Assembly (NCBI GenBank): GCA_018824405.1
Contig: JAHJGO010000006.1
Location: 124,001 to 188,000 of the forward strand
DNA: 64,000 bases
DNA from: Gammaproteobacteria bacterium
GTDB taxonomy: Bacteria > Pseudomonadota > Gammaproteobacteria > Burkholderiales > Sulfuricellaceae
Direction: 5' to 3'
In this document: piece after piece, positions 35,428-44,287 of the stretch
Position numbering within the stretch: position 1 is the stretch's first letter
How the letters are laid out: every line of letters begins with the position of its first letter
The notes under the pieces: model-generated
What the model saw: the letters and a program-made list of their open reading frames with translations, nothing else
What the model was told of the DNA's origin: nothing
Database searches by the model: none
Program-made: the position numbers and the translations under genes

Positions 35428-35999
35428 GAGTTTTGATCGTCACCGCCCACCCACAACGAGACAGTTTCACGCAGGCGCTGACCGAACAGTTTATTGCAGG
35501 CGTAGCCTCAAGCGGCCATGAGGCAGAAATTGCCGATCTGTATGGGGAGGGGTTCAACCCGTTGGTATCCATCCCGGAAATGAATGGCTGGCAAAAAGGC
35601 CTGGTTTTACCAGAAATCCATGCCGAACAGGAACGCATCAGAAGTTGCGACGGACTGGTGTTGTCCTACCCGGTATGGTGGAGTACCCCACCTGCCATCC
35701 TCACCGGCTGGTTGCAACGGGTGCTGACCCAGGGATTCGCTTTCATGCACGTGGACGGCCGCACCGAGGGACAACTCAAGCTGCGCGCGCAGATGCTGGT
35801 CAACATCGGCAGCCGTCAGCGCCAGGATATTGATCTGGCCACCCTGTATCTCGAACCGATACTTGGTGTACTCCGCTACTGCGGCATGGACATTCTGCCC
35901 ACCCAGGCCAATTGGGGCGTGTATCCACAGGCCGATCGCGCCGCGCTGCAATCCTATGTCGAGCAGGCATTCGAGAACGGAAAACGATTTTTTGCTTGA
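35424..35999 (+). CDS. NAD(P)H quinone oxidoreductase, NQO1-like flavodoxin fold
   Basis: A 191-residue flavodoxin-like protein of the NQO1/MdaB/KefF family: [19 protein letters not shown] (nucleotide loop), [22 protein letters not shown] (FMN/FAD segment) and [12 protein letters not shown]. It reduces quinones by two electrons, protecting against redox cycling; the real acceptor is unknown. The GTG start overlaps the radC stop. The gene's transcription may have been cut from its original promoter by the element in radC, so it may depend on a promoter in the element or near attR. Confidence 0.88.
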   Translation: MRVLIVTAHPQRDSFTQALTEQFIAGVASSGHEAEIADLYGEGFNPLVSIPEMNGWQKGLVLPEIHAEQERIRSCDGLVLSYPVWWSTPPAILTGWLQRVLTQGFAFMHVDGRTEGQLKLRAQMLVNIGSRQRQDIDLATLYLEPILGVLRYCGMDILPTQANWGVYPQADRAALQSYVEQAFENGKRFFA

Positions 36000-36025
36000 G
36001 TCTCTCGACCGAAATATGGTATAAA
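35996..36025 (+). promoter_or_regulatory. Promoter of rpmB-rpmG
   Basis: TTGAGT (35996-36001) and TATAAA (36020-36025) are 18 bases apart and lie at the end of the quinone reductase gene. This puts the transcription start about 35 bases before rpmB. Confidence 0.6.
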
Positions 36026-36069
36026 TTGCGTTTTTCGAATTCAAGATACAAATTTTAGGAGTCACCTCA

Positions 36070-36306
36070 ATGGCACGCGTATGTAAAGTCACCGGCAAGC
36101 GCCCGATGACGGGAAATAATGTTTCCCACGCCAACAACAGGACTAAGCGCCGCTTCCTGCCCAATCTGCAATCCCGCCGTTTCTGGGTTGAAAGTGAAAA
36201 CCGCTGGGTACGTCTGCGTGTGAGCTGCTCGGCTCTGCGCACCATTGACAAAAAAGGCATTGATGCCGTGCTGGCCGATCTGCGCGCCAGCGGTGAAGCA
36301 GTTTAA
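36070..36306 (+). CDS. rpmB: 50S ribosomal protein L28
   Basis: The 78-residue protein is full length and has the family start [29 protein letters not shown], with the conserved basic segment [15 protein letters not shown]. It binds 23S rRNA in the large subunit. A TAGGAG ribosome-binding site precedes the ATG. rpmG follows after ten bases; the pair is the standard rpmB-rpmG operon, normally close to radC. It has no CxxC zinc motifs, so it is a zinc-independent form. Confidence 0.98.
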   Translation: MARVCKVTGKRPMTGNNVSHANNRTKRRFLPNLQSRRFWVESENRWVRLRVSCSALRTIDKKGIDAVLADLRASGEAV

Positions 36307-36316
36307 GGAGTAGATC

Positions 36317-36484
36317 ATGGCTAAAGGCGGACGCGAAAAAATCAAGCTGGAATCCTCTGCGGGTACCGGACACTTCTATACCACGACCAAGAACAAGCGC
36401 ACCATGCCGGAAAAAATGGCGATCATGAAATATGATCCCAAGGTACGCAAGCACGTGGAATACAAGGAAATCAAACTGAAGTAA
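36317..36484 (+). CDS. rpmG: 50S ribosomal protein L33
   Basis: A 55-residue protein, [20 protein letters not shown] and onward, ending in YKEIKLK. This is the usual proteobacterial L33 without the zinc-binding cysteines found in C+ paralogues. AAGGAG lies eight bases before the ATG. It closes the rpmB operon and is followed by a terminator. It was found by direct translation, because it falls below common ORF length limits. Confidence 0.97.
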   Translation: MAKGGREKIKLESSAGTGHFYTTTKNKRTMPEKMAIMKYDPKVRKHVEYKEIKLK

Positions 36485-36526
36485 GGGAAGTGATGCCGGT
36501 TACCAGCCAGGCAAAGCAACCAGAAC

Positions 36527-36560
36527 AAACCCCGGCGCCACAAGCGTGCGGGGTTTTTTT
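36527..36560 (+). terminator. Terminator after rpmG
   Basis: CCCCGGCGC and GCGTGCGGGG form a stem with one mismatch, followed by seven T residues, about 45 bases after the rpmG stop. Confidence 0.85.
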
Positions 36561-36577
36561 AATTTCAGGGGAAACTC

Positions 36578-37114
36578 ATGAAAAAACGATTCCTTCTTCT
36601 TTGTATGCTACCTGTCACATCCCTGGCCGCGGGGTTTGACCAATCAAGCTGGGGCAAATTCGAACATGATTTCGAGGAAAAGCCCTGGGTGGAAATGGCA
36701 GCGCAACTGCCACTTGCACCAAAAGCGGAAAACCTCCTGCCTTTCTATGTCAGCGCGACCACAGACAACCGCTTTTTCATAGACAGTGCGTCAGTGACGC
36801 TTGGTGAAGATAAGGTGGTGCGATACACGCTCGTGATCGAATCCGCCACTGGTGCAAACAATATCAGCTACGAGGGCATGCGTTGCAGTTCGGGCGAATT
36901 TAAACGCTATGCATTCGGCCGCAACGATGGCAGCTGGAGCAAAGCACGTAACACAAAGTGGGAGCAGATCAGTTACAAGGACGTTAACCGGCATCACCAC
37001 ATGCTGCAAGATGACTTTTTTTGCCCGAACGGCACAGCTGTCACCAGCCGTGAAGAAGCCATCAAGACACTCAAGGCAGGAGCGCGCCTCAGTGCTGGGG
37101 GGACTGCCTGGTAA
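36578..37114 (+). CDS. CNP1-like secreted protein
   Basis: A 178-residue protein with a signal peptide (MKKRFLLLCMLPVTSLAAG, cut near SLA-AG). The mature part has the CNP1-like pattern: FEEKPWVEMAAQLP, FYVSATTDNRFFIDSASVTLG, RYTLVIESATGANNISYEGMRC and GRNDGSW. It should be periplasmic or on the outer membrane. The biochemical role of the family is not established. GGGGAAAC precedes the ATG. It is a single gene, convergent with the Yip1 gene after a 134-base gap without features. Confidence 0.82.
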   Translation: MKKRFLLLCMLPVTSLAAGFDQSSWGKFEHDFEEKPWVEMAAQLPLAPKAENLLPFYVSATTDNRFFIDSASVTLGEDKVVRYTLVIESATGANNISYEGMRCSSGEFKRYAFGRNDGSWSKARNTKWEQISYKDVNRHHHMLQDDFFCPNGTAVTSREEAIKTLKAGARLSAGGTAW

Positions 37115-37248
37115 ACCCCCCCTCACTCCCATTCCGCCGCTGAAGCTATAGCCGCCGTAGATGATCCTGCATATTGAATTCGGCACGAACAGTCGAGACG
37201 ATCTTCAGGAAAGGCAACAAGATCAGATTTCTATTCATGAAACACTCC

Positions 37249-37854
37249 TTAGCGAGGAGCAAAATCAGGTACCGGCATGTTCGGTGCTGGCATGAACAGA
37301 CCGCTAACGGCGCCAATCACCATCATCACGACAATAGCCACCACCACGACCACCGCCGTATAGCCGATCGCCTTCTCCTGTGGCGCCTTCATCAACATGG
37401 GCAGGCCCAGATAAAGTAGATACAGGCCGTACAGTGCCGCCAGCAAGGCAATAAACCCCAGCATGGGCAGTATCATCACAATTCCCGCCACCCAACTCGG
37501 GGTCGAGGCATAGGTCGCAACCTTAAGCGCCTGCGCCTGGCTTTTTTCCCCACCGAAAGTGGGCGCCAAGGCGTCGATGATGAGCGCGATGATGAATACG
37601 CCCACCAGAGTCAAAACATAGCTGGTCACGGCATGTGCAATGGAACTGCTGATCGGCACCCGGAATGTGCCCACAAACGGCAGGCTAATGCCGATCAAAG
37701 ACATGCCTATGATCGAGGCTGCCGGGCCAATGGCCGCCAACGGGATAATATAGCTTTTATATAGATCACCTGCAGACGTGGATTCAGTGGAAATTGTCAC
37801 CCATTCCGCCTTAGGTTGCAGCAGGATATTCTTGACGCGTTCGATCATGTTCAT
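37249..37854 (-). CDS. Yip1-domain integral membrane protein
   Basis: A 201-residue inner-membrane protein with about five helices (YIIPLAAIGPAASIIGMSL, VTSYVLTLVGVFIIALIIDAL, WVAGIVMILPMLGFIALLAAL and others). The cytoplasmic N-terminus MIERVKNILLQPKAEWVTIS is typical of bacterial Yip1/YIPF proteins. Function in bacteria is unclear. I start at the ATG at 37854; the open frame extends 792 bases further, but that part is antisense to moxR. It is divergent from moxR. Confidence 0.85.
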   Translation of the reverse strand: MNMIERVKNILLQPKAEWVTISTESTSAGDLYKSYIIPLAAIGPAASIIGMSLIGISLPFVGTFRVPISSSIAHAVTSYVLTLVGVFIIALIIDALAPTFGGEKSQAQALKVATYASTPSWVAGIVMILPMLGFIALLAALYGLYLLYLGLPMLMKAPQEKAIGYTAVVVVVAIVVMMVIGAVSGLFMPAPNMPVPDFAPR

Positions 37855-37962
37855 TGCAGCCCCTCCCCTTGATTGGTTATTGTTGCAGTTGCCGCAGTAG
37901 CAGCAAGTTACAATAAACCTGTTGCAGAACAACCGCAAGCAACCTTCACACCGGGGAAACGA

Positions 37963-38883
37963 ATGGCGCAAAAACTCATCCAGCATGTAATCGATCAGGC
38001 ATCTCAAGTCATTCTCGGCAAGGATATGCAGATACGCCTTGCTCTCACCTGCCTGCTGGCGCGCGGCCATTTGCTGATCGAAGATCTGCCGGGCGTGGGC
38101 AAAACCACCCTGGCCCATGTCCTGGCCAAAATGCTCGGCCTTGATTTTCAACGCATCCAGTTCACCAGTGACCTGCTGCCAGCGGATATTCTCGGTGTTT
38201 CTGTGTATGACCGCGACAGTGCCAGTTTCAAATTTCATCCCGGCCCGATATTCGCTCAGATGATTCTCGCCGACGAAATCAATCGCGCCACCCCCAAGGC
38301 ACAAAGCGCACTGCTGGAAGCCATGGAAGAACACCAGGTGACGGCGGAAGGCGTCACCCGGCAACTGCCCGAGCCGTTCTTCGTCATCGCTACGCAGAAT
38401 CCGTCCTACCAGATCGGCACCTTCCCCTTGCCGGAATCTCAACTGGACCGCTTCCTGATGCGCATCGAACTGGGTTACCCGGATGCCAAAGCCGAGCGCG
38501 CCCTGCTGCAAGGCAAGGATAGACGCGAATTGCTGGCACAGTTGCAGCCCAGCCTTGCCCCCCAGGAACTTGCCGCCCTGCAGCAGGATGCCATGCAAGT
38601 GTTCGTGTCGGATGCCTTGCTTGACTATATTCAGGCACTGGTCCATTTTACGCGCCAGTCACCACGTTTCCAGAATGGACTTTCACCACGCGCCGGACTG
38701 GCTCTGCTACACGCCGCCCAGGCCTGGGCATTCAGCGATGGGCGCAAGGAGGTTCTGCCGGAAGACGTACAGGCCATTCTGCCCAGCGTGGCCGGGCACC
38801 GTCTGCGACCCGGCACAGAGTTCACTGGCGAAAGTGGCACCGCACTGGCGCAATATCTGCTGACATCTGTCTCCGTACCCTGA
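37963..38883 (+). CDS. MoxR-family AAA+ ATPase
   Basis: About 306 residues. Walker A is EDLPGVGKTT, Walker B is MILADEINRATPKAQSALLEAMEE, sensor 1 is FFVIATQNP and an arginine finger lies in FPLPESQLDRF. MoxR proteins act as chaperones that mature envelope or metal-dependent complexes. The next two genes (DUF58 and a transglutaminase-like protein) form the classic moxR-DUF58-tgpA cluster. I use the ATG at 37963, preceded by GGGGAAA; the open frame starts 90 bases upstream without support. Confidence 0.94.
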   Translation: MAQKLIQHVIDQASQVILGKDMQIRLALTCLLARGHLLIEDLPGVGKTTLAHVLAKMLGLDFQRIQFTSDLLPADILGVSVYDRDSASFKFHPGPIFAQMILADEINRATPKAQSALLEAMEEHQVTAEGVTRQLPEPFFVIATQNPSYQIGTFPLPESQLDRFLMRIELGYPDAKAERALLQGKDRRELLAQLQPSLAPQELAALQQDAMQVFVSDALLDYIQALVHFTRQSPRFQNGLSPRAGLALLHAAQAWAFSDGRKEVLPEDVQAILPSVAGHRLRPGTEFTGESGTALAQYLLTSVSVP

Positions 38884-38888
38884 ACGCA

Positions 38889-39857
38889 ATGGCATTGTTC
38901 GATATGGCAAAGCTGCCTCGCCCCGCGTTTCTGGAGCGCGTGCTTCACCCCGCAAAGGAGGCCGGACCAGTCACATTGACCCAGCGGCGGCTGTACATCC
39001 TGCCCACCCATCACGGGCTGATTTTTGCGCTGATGCTGCTGGTCATGCTGCTCGGCTCCATCAATTACGCCAACAGCATGGGTTTTGTGCTGACTTTTCT
39101 GCTTGCCAGCCTTGCTGTGGTATCGATTCTCCATACTTACCGCAACCTGGCGCAACTCAGGATCTGCACAGGAAAATCCGAGCCGGTATTTGCCGGACAG
39201 GAAGCGCATTTTCACCTTCGGCTTGACAACCCATCCTCACAACCACGCTTTGCCATCGGCCTGAGCCGTGGAGCAGACCCCATCGCTTACTGCGACATTG
39301 CAGCCGGGCTTTCCGCCAGCCTCGTCTTCCATGTTTCAGCCACACAGCGCGGAATGCTGCATCCCGGCAGTTTCAGTCTGCTTTCCACTTTCCCCCTTGG
39401 CCTGTTACGGGTCTGGTGCCATCTCAATCTGGACATGGGCTGCCTGGTTTACCCCCGCCCGGCCACTGAAACGATGCCGCTGCCTGTAAGGGCTGCAGAA
39501 GCGCAGCAGGGGCTGTCACATGACGAAGGGCAGGAAGATTTCAGCGGGCTGCGCAATTATCGCCCGGGCGATGGATTGCGCCATGTCGCGTGGAAGGCAG
39601 TGGCGCAGGAACGAGGTATGCTGACCAAGCAGTTTTCCGGCGAAGCAGCACAGGAAATCTGGCTGGACTGGGATAGCCTGCCCGGCATGGATGTGGAAGC
39701 CAGACTGTCCCGGCTCACGCGCTGGGTACTGGATGCAGATCGAGCCGGTCTAAGTTATGGCCTCAAACTTCCGGGCCAACAGCACCCCCCTGCACATGGG
39801 CAGGAGCATATGCACGACTGCCTGCAGGCACTGGCTCTGTTCGGGAAGACGCCATGA
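38889..39857 (+). CDS. DUF58 membrane protein
   Basis: A 322-residue protein with two adjacent membrane helices near the N-terminus (LIFALMLLVMLLGSINYANS and FVLTFLLASLAVVSILH) and a large soluble part. The DUF58 signature GLRNYRPGDGLRHVAWKA is clear. DUF58 proteins work with MoxR ATPases and often have a von Willebrand-like fold. It starts five bases after the moxR stop and overlaps the next start by four bases (ATGA), so all three are translated together. Confidence 0.92.
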   Translation: MALFDMAKLPRPAFLERVLHPAKEAGPVTLTQRRLYILPTHHGLIFALMLLVMLLGSINYANSMGFVLTFLLASLAVVSILHTYRNLAQLRICTGKSEPVFAGQEAHFHLRLDNPSSQPRFAIGLSRGADPIAYCDIAAGLSASLVFHVSATQRGMLHPGSFSLLSTFPLGLLRVWCHLNLDMGCLVYPRPATETMPLPVRAAEAQQGLSHDEGQEDFSGLRNYRPGDGLRHVAWKAVAQERGMLTKQFSGEAAQEIWLDWDSLPGMDVEARLSRLTRWVLDADRAGLSYGLKLPGQQHPPAHGQEHMHDCLQALALFGKTP

Positions 39858-41776
39858 CCAACCTGGTCTGGCTACTACTCTCGCTGGCGCTTGCCACTGC
39901 GCCTCATCTGGGACGCCTGCCATTATGGGTTGGACCAATCTGCCTGGTCATGGGGTTATGGCGCCTGGGCATTATGCGTTCAAACGGCACCTTGCCGCGA
40001 AAGTGGCTGCTGATATTGATTGCTTTCGCTGCTATTGCAGGCATATTCGCCCATTACCACACCCTGTTGGGGCGTGATGCGGGAGTTGCCCTGCTGGTGG
40101 TCATGATCGCGCTCAAACTGATGGAGATGAAAACTCTGCGCGACACCATGGTGGTGATCTTCCTGAGTTATTTTTTGGTGATCACCCATTTCTTTTATTC
40201 GCAGAGCATTCCCACAGCGCTCTATCTGCTGCTGGTGGTGCTGCTTACCACTGCCACCATGATCGGCTATAGCTACCCGCAGGAGCGTTTTCCTTCCCGG
40301 CCCAGACTGCGCCTTGCCGGCACCATGCTGCTCCAGGCCATTCCGCTGATGCTGGTGCTGTTTGTTTTTTTTCCCCGCGTCGGCCCATTGTGGGGACTGC
40401 CCAAGGATGCCTATTCCGGTACGACCGGGCTTTCTGACAGCATGAGTCCCGGTGCCATCAGCCAGTTGATCCGCTCCGATGCGGTGGCTTTTCGCGTCAG
40501 ATTCGATGACACGCCACCAGACAACTCGCAGCGTTACTGGCGTGGACCGGTATTGTGGGACTACGACGGCAGAACCTGGTCAACCCAGCGCAAACCACCT
40601 TCTGGCAAAGCTCAGTTCCTCCCTCTGGGCCAGTCATTCAGCTATACGATCACACTGGAGCCACACAACCAGCGCTGGCTGTTCGCGCTCGACCTGCCGG
40701 CCGAATTCCCGCCTGGCAGCAGTGCTTCTGCCGATTTCCAGATATTGGCGTTACGCCCGCTGCACCAGCGCATACGTTACAGCCTGACTTCCTATCCTGC
40801 CTATCGTCTCGGGGATAATCTTAGCGATGAAACATGGGAGCGCGCCCTGCACCTGCCCGATGGCAACCCCAGGACAATGCAGCTTGCTGCACAATGGCGC
40901 ACCAGCCTTGACTCACCGCGCACCATCGCATTGCAGGCATTAAAGATGTTCCGCGAGGAGAAGTTTTTTTATACCCTCAATCCGCCCTTGCTCGGTGAGC
41001 AGGCGGTAGATGATTTTCTTTTTGGCTCGCGGCGCGGGTTTTGCGAACACTACGCCAGCTCTTTTGTATTTCTGATGCGGGCGGCGGGCATTCCGGCCCG
41101 GGTGGTGACCGGCTACCAGGGCGGCGATCCCAATCCCATGAGCGATTACATGATTGTGCGCCAGTCCGATGCCCACGCATGGGCCGAAATATGGCTCGAT
41201 GGAGAAGGATGGGTCCGGATAGACCCAACTGCAGCAGTGTCGCCAAGCCGCATCGAGAGCGGCATCGCCAGCGCCCTGCCCGCTGCCGAACTACCCCCCG
41301 CGCTGGTGCAACTGGATGCGGAATGGCTGATGCGCATGCGGCTTTCCTGGGACCTGTTCAATAACAACTGGAACCAATGGGTGCTTGGTTACGATCAGGA
41401 ACGGCAAAAGCGCTTTCTGTCCGGATTTCATCATGGGCTGGGTTCCTGGCAAAACATGTCCATCGCGATGATCGGCAGCATCACCATGCTGCTGTCCGGA
41501 ATCGCCATCTGGATGTTTTGGCGCACATCCCGCCAGGGCATCGACCCGGTGCTGGCAATTTATCTAAGATTCTGCACTAAACTGGCGAGCAAAGGCATCG
41601 TGCGCGCCCCAGGCGAAGGCCCTGTGGACTTTGCAGTCAGGGCATCACGCTTTAGACCTGATCTGGCACGGCAGATCAGCCTTATCACCCGTCTTTATGT
41701 CTCGCTGCGCTATGGGCAACGTCATTCCGCCCGGCTCCCCAGGTTCAGGAAAGCGGTACAACATTTTAAAACCTGA
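39854..41776 (+). CDS. TgpA-like transglutaminase, DUF3488 membrane protein
   Basis: A 640-residue protein. The first about 175 residues hold six membrane helices (DUF3488 region). A periplasmic transglutaminase core follows, with catalytic Cys in SRRGFCEHYASSFVFLMR, His in QSDAHAWAEIW and Asp in WVRIDPTA. A further membrane helix (IAMIGSITMLLSGIAIWMFW) precedes a C-terminal cytoplasmic tail (DUF4129-like). It resembles Pseudomonas aeruginosa TgpA. The substrate is unknown. It is the third gene of the moxR cluster. Confidence 0.92.
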   Translation: MTNLVWLLLSLALATAPHLGRLPLWVGPICLVMGLWRLGIMRSNGTLPRKWLLILIAFAAIAGIFAHYHTLLGRDAGVALLVVMIALKLMEMKTLRDTMVVIFLSYFLVITHFFYSQSIPTALYLLLVVLLTTATMIGYSYPQERFPSRPRLRLAGTMLLQAIPLMLVLFVFFPRVGPLWGLPKDAYSGTTGLSDSMSPGAISQLIRSDAVAFRVRFDDTPPDNSQRYWRGPVLWDYDGRTWSTQRKPPSGKAQFLPLGQSFSYTITLEPHNQRWLFALDLPAEFPPGSSASADFQILALRPLHQRIRYSLTSYPAYRLGDNLSDETWERALHLPDGNPRTMQLAAQWRTSLDSPRTIALQALKMFREEKFFYTLNPPLLGEQAVDDFLFGSRRGFCEHYASSFVFLMRAAGIPARVVTGYQGGDPNPMSDYMIVRQSDAHAWAEIWLDGEGWVRIDPTAAVSPSRIESGIASALPAAELPPALVQLDAEWLMRMRLSWDLFNNNWNQWVLGYDQERQKRFLSGFHHGLGSWQNMSIAMIGSITMLLSGIAIWMFWRTSRQGIDPVLAIYLRFCTKLASKGIVRAPGEGPVDFAVRASRFRPDLARQISLITRLYVSLRYGQRHSARLPRFRKAVQHFKT

Positions 41777-41850
41777 AGTGCCATTGACGCCCTATCCTGC
41801 ATGGCAATTTTTTGGTAAGTTCCACGAATGACATTTTTATACTCAAGCCC

Positions 41851-42435
41851 ATGAACTACTGCAGCCACTGCGGCGCCAGGGTCAGCCTGCGTATCCCTGA
41901 AGGCGACAGCCTGCCGCGTTATGTTTGTGACAGTTGCCATACCATTCACTACCAGAACCCAAAAATGGTAATCGGTTGCATTCCGCAATGGGAAGACAAG
42001 ATTCTCCTCTGCCGCCGCGCTATCGAGCCGCGTCATGGCTTCTGGACGCTGCCTGCGGGCTTCATGGAAAACAGCGAAACCACAACCCAGGCTGCCGCAC
42101 GGGAAACGCTTGAGGAAGCTCAGGCCATGGTCGAAATCGGCGCACTATATTGCCTTTTCAATGTACCCCACATCAGCCAGGTGCATTTGTTCTTCCAGGC
42201 ACGCATGCTGCAACCACATTTTGGCGCAGGCGTGGAAAGCCTGGAAGTGAAATTATTTACGGAACAGAACCTGCCCTGGGATGAAATCGCCTTTGCAACC
42301 GTACGCCGGACACTGCAACTTTTTGTCACAGAACGGCAAAGCGGAACATTTGGTTTTCACATGGGCGATATTCACCCCGCAGCTAACCAGCAGAAACTCT
42401 ACAGCTCAACGCCACCGAACAACTTTATCCCCTGA
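41851..42435 (+). CDS. Nudix hydrolase with N-terminal zinc ribbon
   Basis: About 194 residues. A zinc ribbon begins the protein (YCSHCG, then CDSCHTIHYQNPKMVIG), followed by a Nudix fold with box GFMENSETTTQAAARETLEEAQA. The pattern is similar to NudC/YpfG-like enzymes, though shorter than NAD-capping NudC. The substrate is unknown, with NADH or ADP-sugars possible. I prefer the ATG at 41851; the open frame starts at 41812. It stands 74 bases after tgpA and 54 before the phosphomannomutase gene, all on the plus strand. Confidence 0.88.
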   Translation: MNYCSHCGARVSLRIPEGDSLPRYVCDSCHTIHYQNPKMVIGCIPQWEDKILLCRRAIEPRHGFWTLPAGFMENSETTTQAAARETLEEAQAMVEIGALYCLFNVPHISQVHLFFQARMLQPHFGAGVESLEVKLFTEQNLPWDEIAFATVRRTLQLFVTERQSGTFGFHMGDIHPAANQQKLYSSTPPNNFIP

Positions 42436-42489
42436 AACAGCCCAAAAAACGCTTTTGACAGCAGCAGATTCAGGTTAGTGGAACCCACC

Positions 42490-43866
42490 ATGACGTCACT
42501 CCCGGCAGAGATTTTCAAGGCCTACGACATTCGCGGCATTGTCGGGAAATCGCTCACGCCGGAAATCGTCGAGGCCATAGGCCACGCCATCGGCTCTGAA
42601 GCCATCGCCCGCCAGCAAAGCGAAATCGTGATTGGGCGCGATGGGCGCCTTTCTGGACCAGACCTGACAGCCGCTCTGGCGCGTGGCATTCAGAAAAGCG
42701 GCATCAGCGTGATCGACCTCGGTATGGTGGCAACACCGATGGCTTATTACGGCGCATATCAGCTGCACGCAAACTCGGCCGTGATGGTCACCGGCAGCCA
42801 CAACCCGTCAGACTACAATGGGCTGAAAATAGTGCTGGGAGGTGAAACGCTTTCCGGAGACAGCATCCAGAATCTGAAGATGCGAATCGAGAAAGTCGAT
42901 TTATTCCAGGGCCACGGCAGCTACCGCCAACATGCCATTGCCGACGAGTACATCCAGCGCATCACCAGCGACATAAAACTGGCTCGTCCGATGAAGATCA
43001 TCGTGGACTGTGGCAATGGAGTGGCGGGCGCTTTCGCACCCGCGCTCTACTGCGCTCTGGGCTGTGAAGTCGAGGAAATGTACTGTGAAGTTGACGGCAA
43101 CTTTCCCAACCACCATCCTGATCCCTCTGTCCCCAAGAACCTGCAGGATCTGATCGCGCGGCTCAAGACTTCAGGCGCCGAAATCGGTCTCGCTTTTGAC
43201 GGCGATGGCGATCGTCTGGGCGTGGTCACCAAGGACGGTCAGATCATTTTTCCAGACCGCCAGTTGATGCTGTACGCAGATGACGTGCTTTCCCGCAATC
43301 CTGGTGCGGAAATCATTTTTGATGTCAAATCCACGCGCAGGCTGTTTACCTGGATACGCGAACGAGGTGGCAAGCCGACGCTGTGGAAAACGGGTCATTC
43401 CCTGATCAAGGCAAAAATGAAGGAAACCGGCGCCCTGCTGGCGGGTGAAATGAGCGGGCATGTATTCTTCAAGGATCGCTGGTACGGCTTCGACGACGGC
43501 CTCTATACGGGCGCCCGCCTGCTCGAATACCTGTCGCGTCAAAGCGACATTAACGCCACCCTGCAAGGCCTACCGGACACTGTCAATACCCCGGAATTAC
43601 AGATATGGATGAAGGAAGGTGAGCATTACGCACTTATAGAAAAATTTCGAGAAAACGCCCGCTTCCCCAGTTCTCTCGAAACCATCACGCTCGATGGCCT
43701 GCGTGTTGAATACCAGGATGGCTTCGGCCTGATGCGTGCTTCCAATACCACACCGGCAATTGTATTGCGTTTTGAGGGCGACAATGAGTGCGCGCTGAAG
43801 CGCATCCAGGAGGAATTCCGCCAAGCATTGCGGGCGGCAGACCCTGGACTGGATCTGCCGTTCTAA
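42490..43866 (+). CDS. Phosphomannomutase/phosphoglucomutase (AlgC type)
   Basis: About 458 residues in four domains. It interconverts the 6- and 1-phosphates of mannose or glucose for polysaccharide and lipopolysaccharide synthesis. The phosphoserine loop is VTGSHNPSDYNG, the metal loop is FDGDGDRLG, the sugar-specificity loop is GEMSGHVFF, and the phosphate loop is RASNTTP. GEMSGH is the loop of dual PMM/PGM enzymes. I use the ATG at 42490; a GTG at 42478 is in frame. It converges with the small gene at 43870. Confidence 0.93.
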   Translation: MTSLPAEIFKAYDIRGIVGKSLTPEIVEAIGHAIGSEAIARQQSEIVIGRDGRLSGPDLTAALARGIQKSGISVIDLGMVATPMAYYGAYQLHANSAVMVTGSHNPSDYNGLKIVLGGETLSGDSIQNLKMRIEKVDLFQGHGSYRQHAIADEYIQRITSDIKLARPMKIIVDCGNGVAGAFAPALYCALGCEVEEMYCEVDGNFPNHHPDPSVPKNLQDLIARLKTSGAEIGLAFDGDGDRLGVVTKDGQIIFPDRQLMLYADDVLSRNPGAEIIFDVKSTRRLFTWIRERGGKPTLWKTGHSLIKAKMKETGALLAGEMSGHVFFKDRWYGFDDGLYTGARLLEYLSRQSDINATLQGLPDTVNTPELQIWMKEGEHYALIEKFRENARFPSSLETITLDGLRVEYQDGFGLMRASNTTPAIVLRFEGDNECALKRIQEEFRQALRAADPGLDLPF

Positions 43867-43869
43867 CGA

Positions 43870-44193
43870 TTATTTGTTATTCACATCCAGACCAAAACGG
43901 TGGGTCTCGTCTATTACCTTGAGCAAGTTGCCAAAAGGCAGACGCGGGCCAAGGCGACGCACCACTTCCATGAAAGGTAGTTCAGGGCCATTGGGATCGA
44001 ACTTGTATGCGCCACTCAGCATGTCATCGTACATCTTGCGCAACTGGGTATCGAGCAGATTGATGTAGGGGCTGAAAGGGGCAAAATCATCCGAATCCTC
44101 GTCCATAATGGAACGGATTTCATCCACCTCGTACACCGCCTGGTGCATCAGATCAATATATTCATCAGCTGTTTTAGGGCGTTTCATTGGCAA
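43870..44193 (-). CDS. Unknown acidic protein downstream of the qmo/hdr operon
   Basis: A 107-residue acidic, mainly helical protein (MKRPKTADEYIDLMHQAVYEVDEI, LDTQLRKMYDDMLSGAYKF). It has no cysteines, signal peptide or membrane helix. I do not recognise the family. The gene is on the same strand as hdrB and lies 94 bases downstream, but the terminator at 44241-44275 separates them, so it probably has its own promoter. Any role with the Qmo complex is only suggested by position. Confidence 0.7.
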   Translation of the reverse strand: MPMKRPKTADEYIDLMHQAVYEVDEIRSIMDEDSDDFAPFSPYINLLDTQLRKMYDDMLSGAYKFDPNGPELPFMEVVRRLGPRLPFGNLLKVIDETHRFGLDVNNK

Positions 44194-44240
44194 CTCCTGA
44201 AAATTCTTAAAGTATTCCTAAAAATGGTGATAAAGGTACA

Positions 44241-44275
44241 AAAAAGAAGGGGGCGCCAAGCGCCCCCTTCTTTTT
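44241..44275 (-). terminator. Terminator after hdrB
   Basis: A perfect GC-rich stem (GAAGGGGGCGC with GCGCCCCCTTC, three-base loop) is followed on the minus strand by a T-run. It ends the qmoA-qmoB-hdrC-hdrB transcript. Confidence 0.9.
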
Positions 44276-44287
44276 CATCTGCAGAGA

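Noticed and set aside
37855-38646. Long minus-strand extension upstream of the Yip1 gene
   Set aside because: It is the antisense of moxR, which has clear AAA+ motifs on the plus strand.
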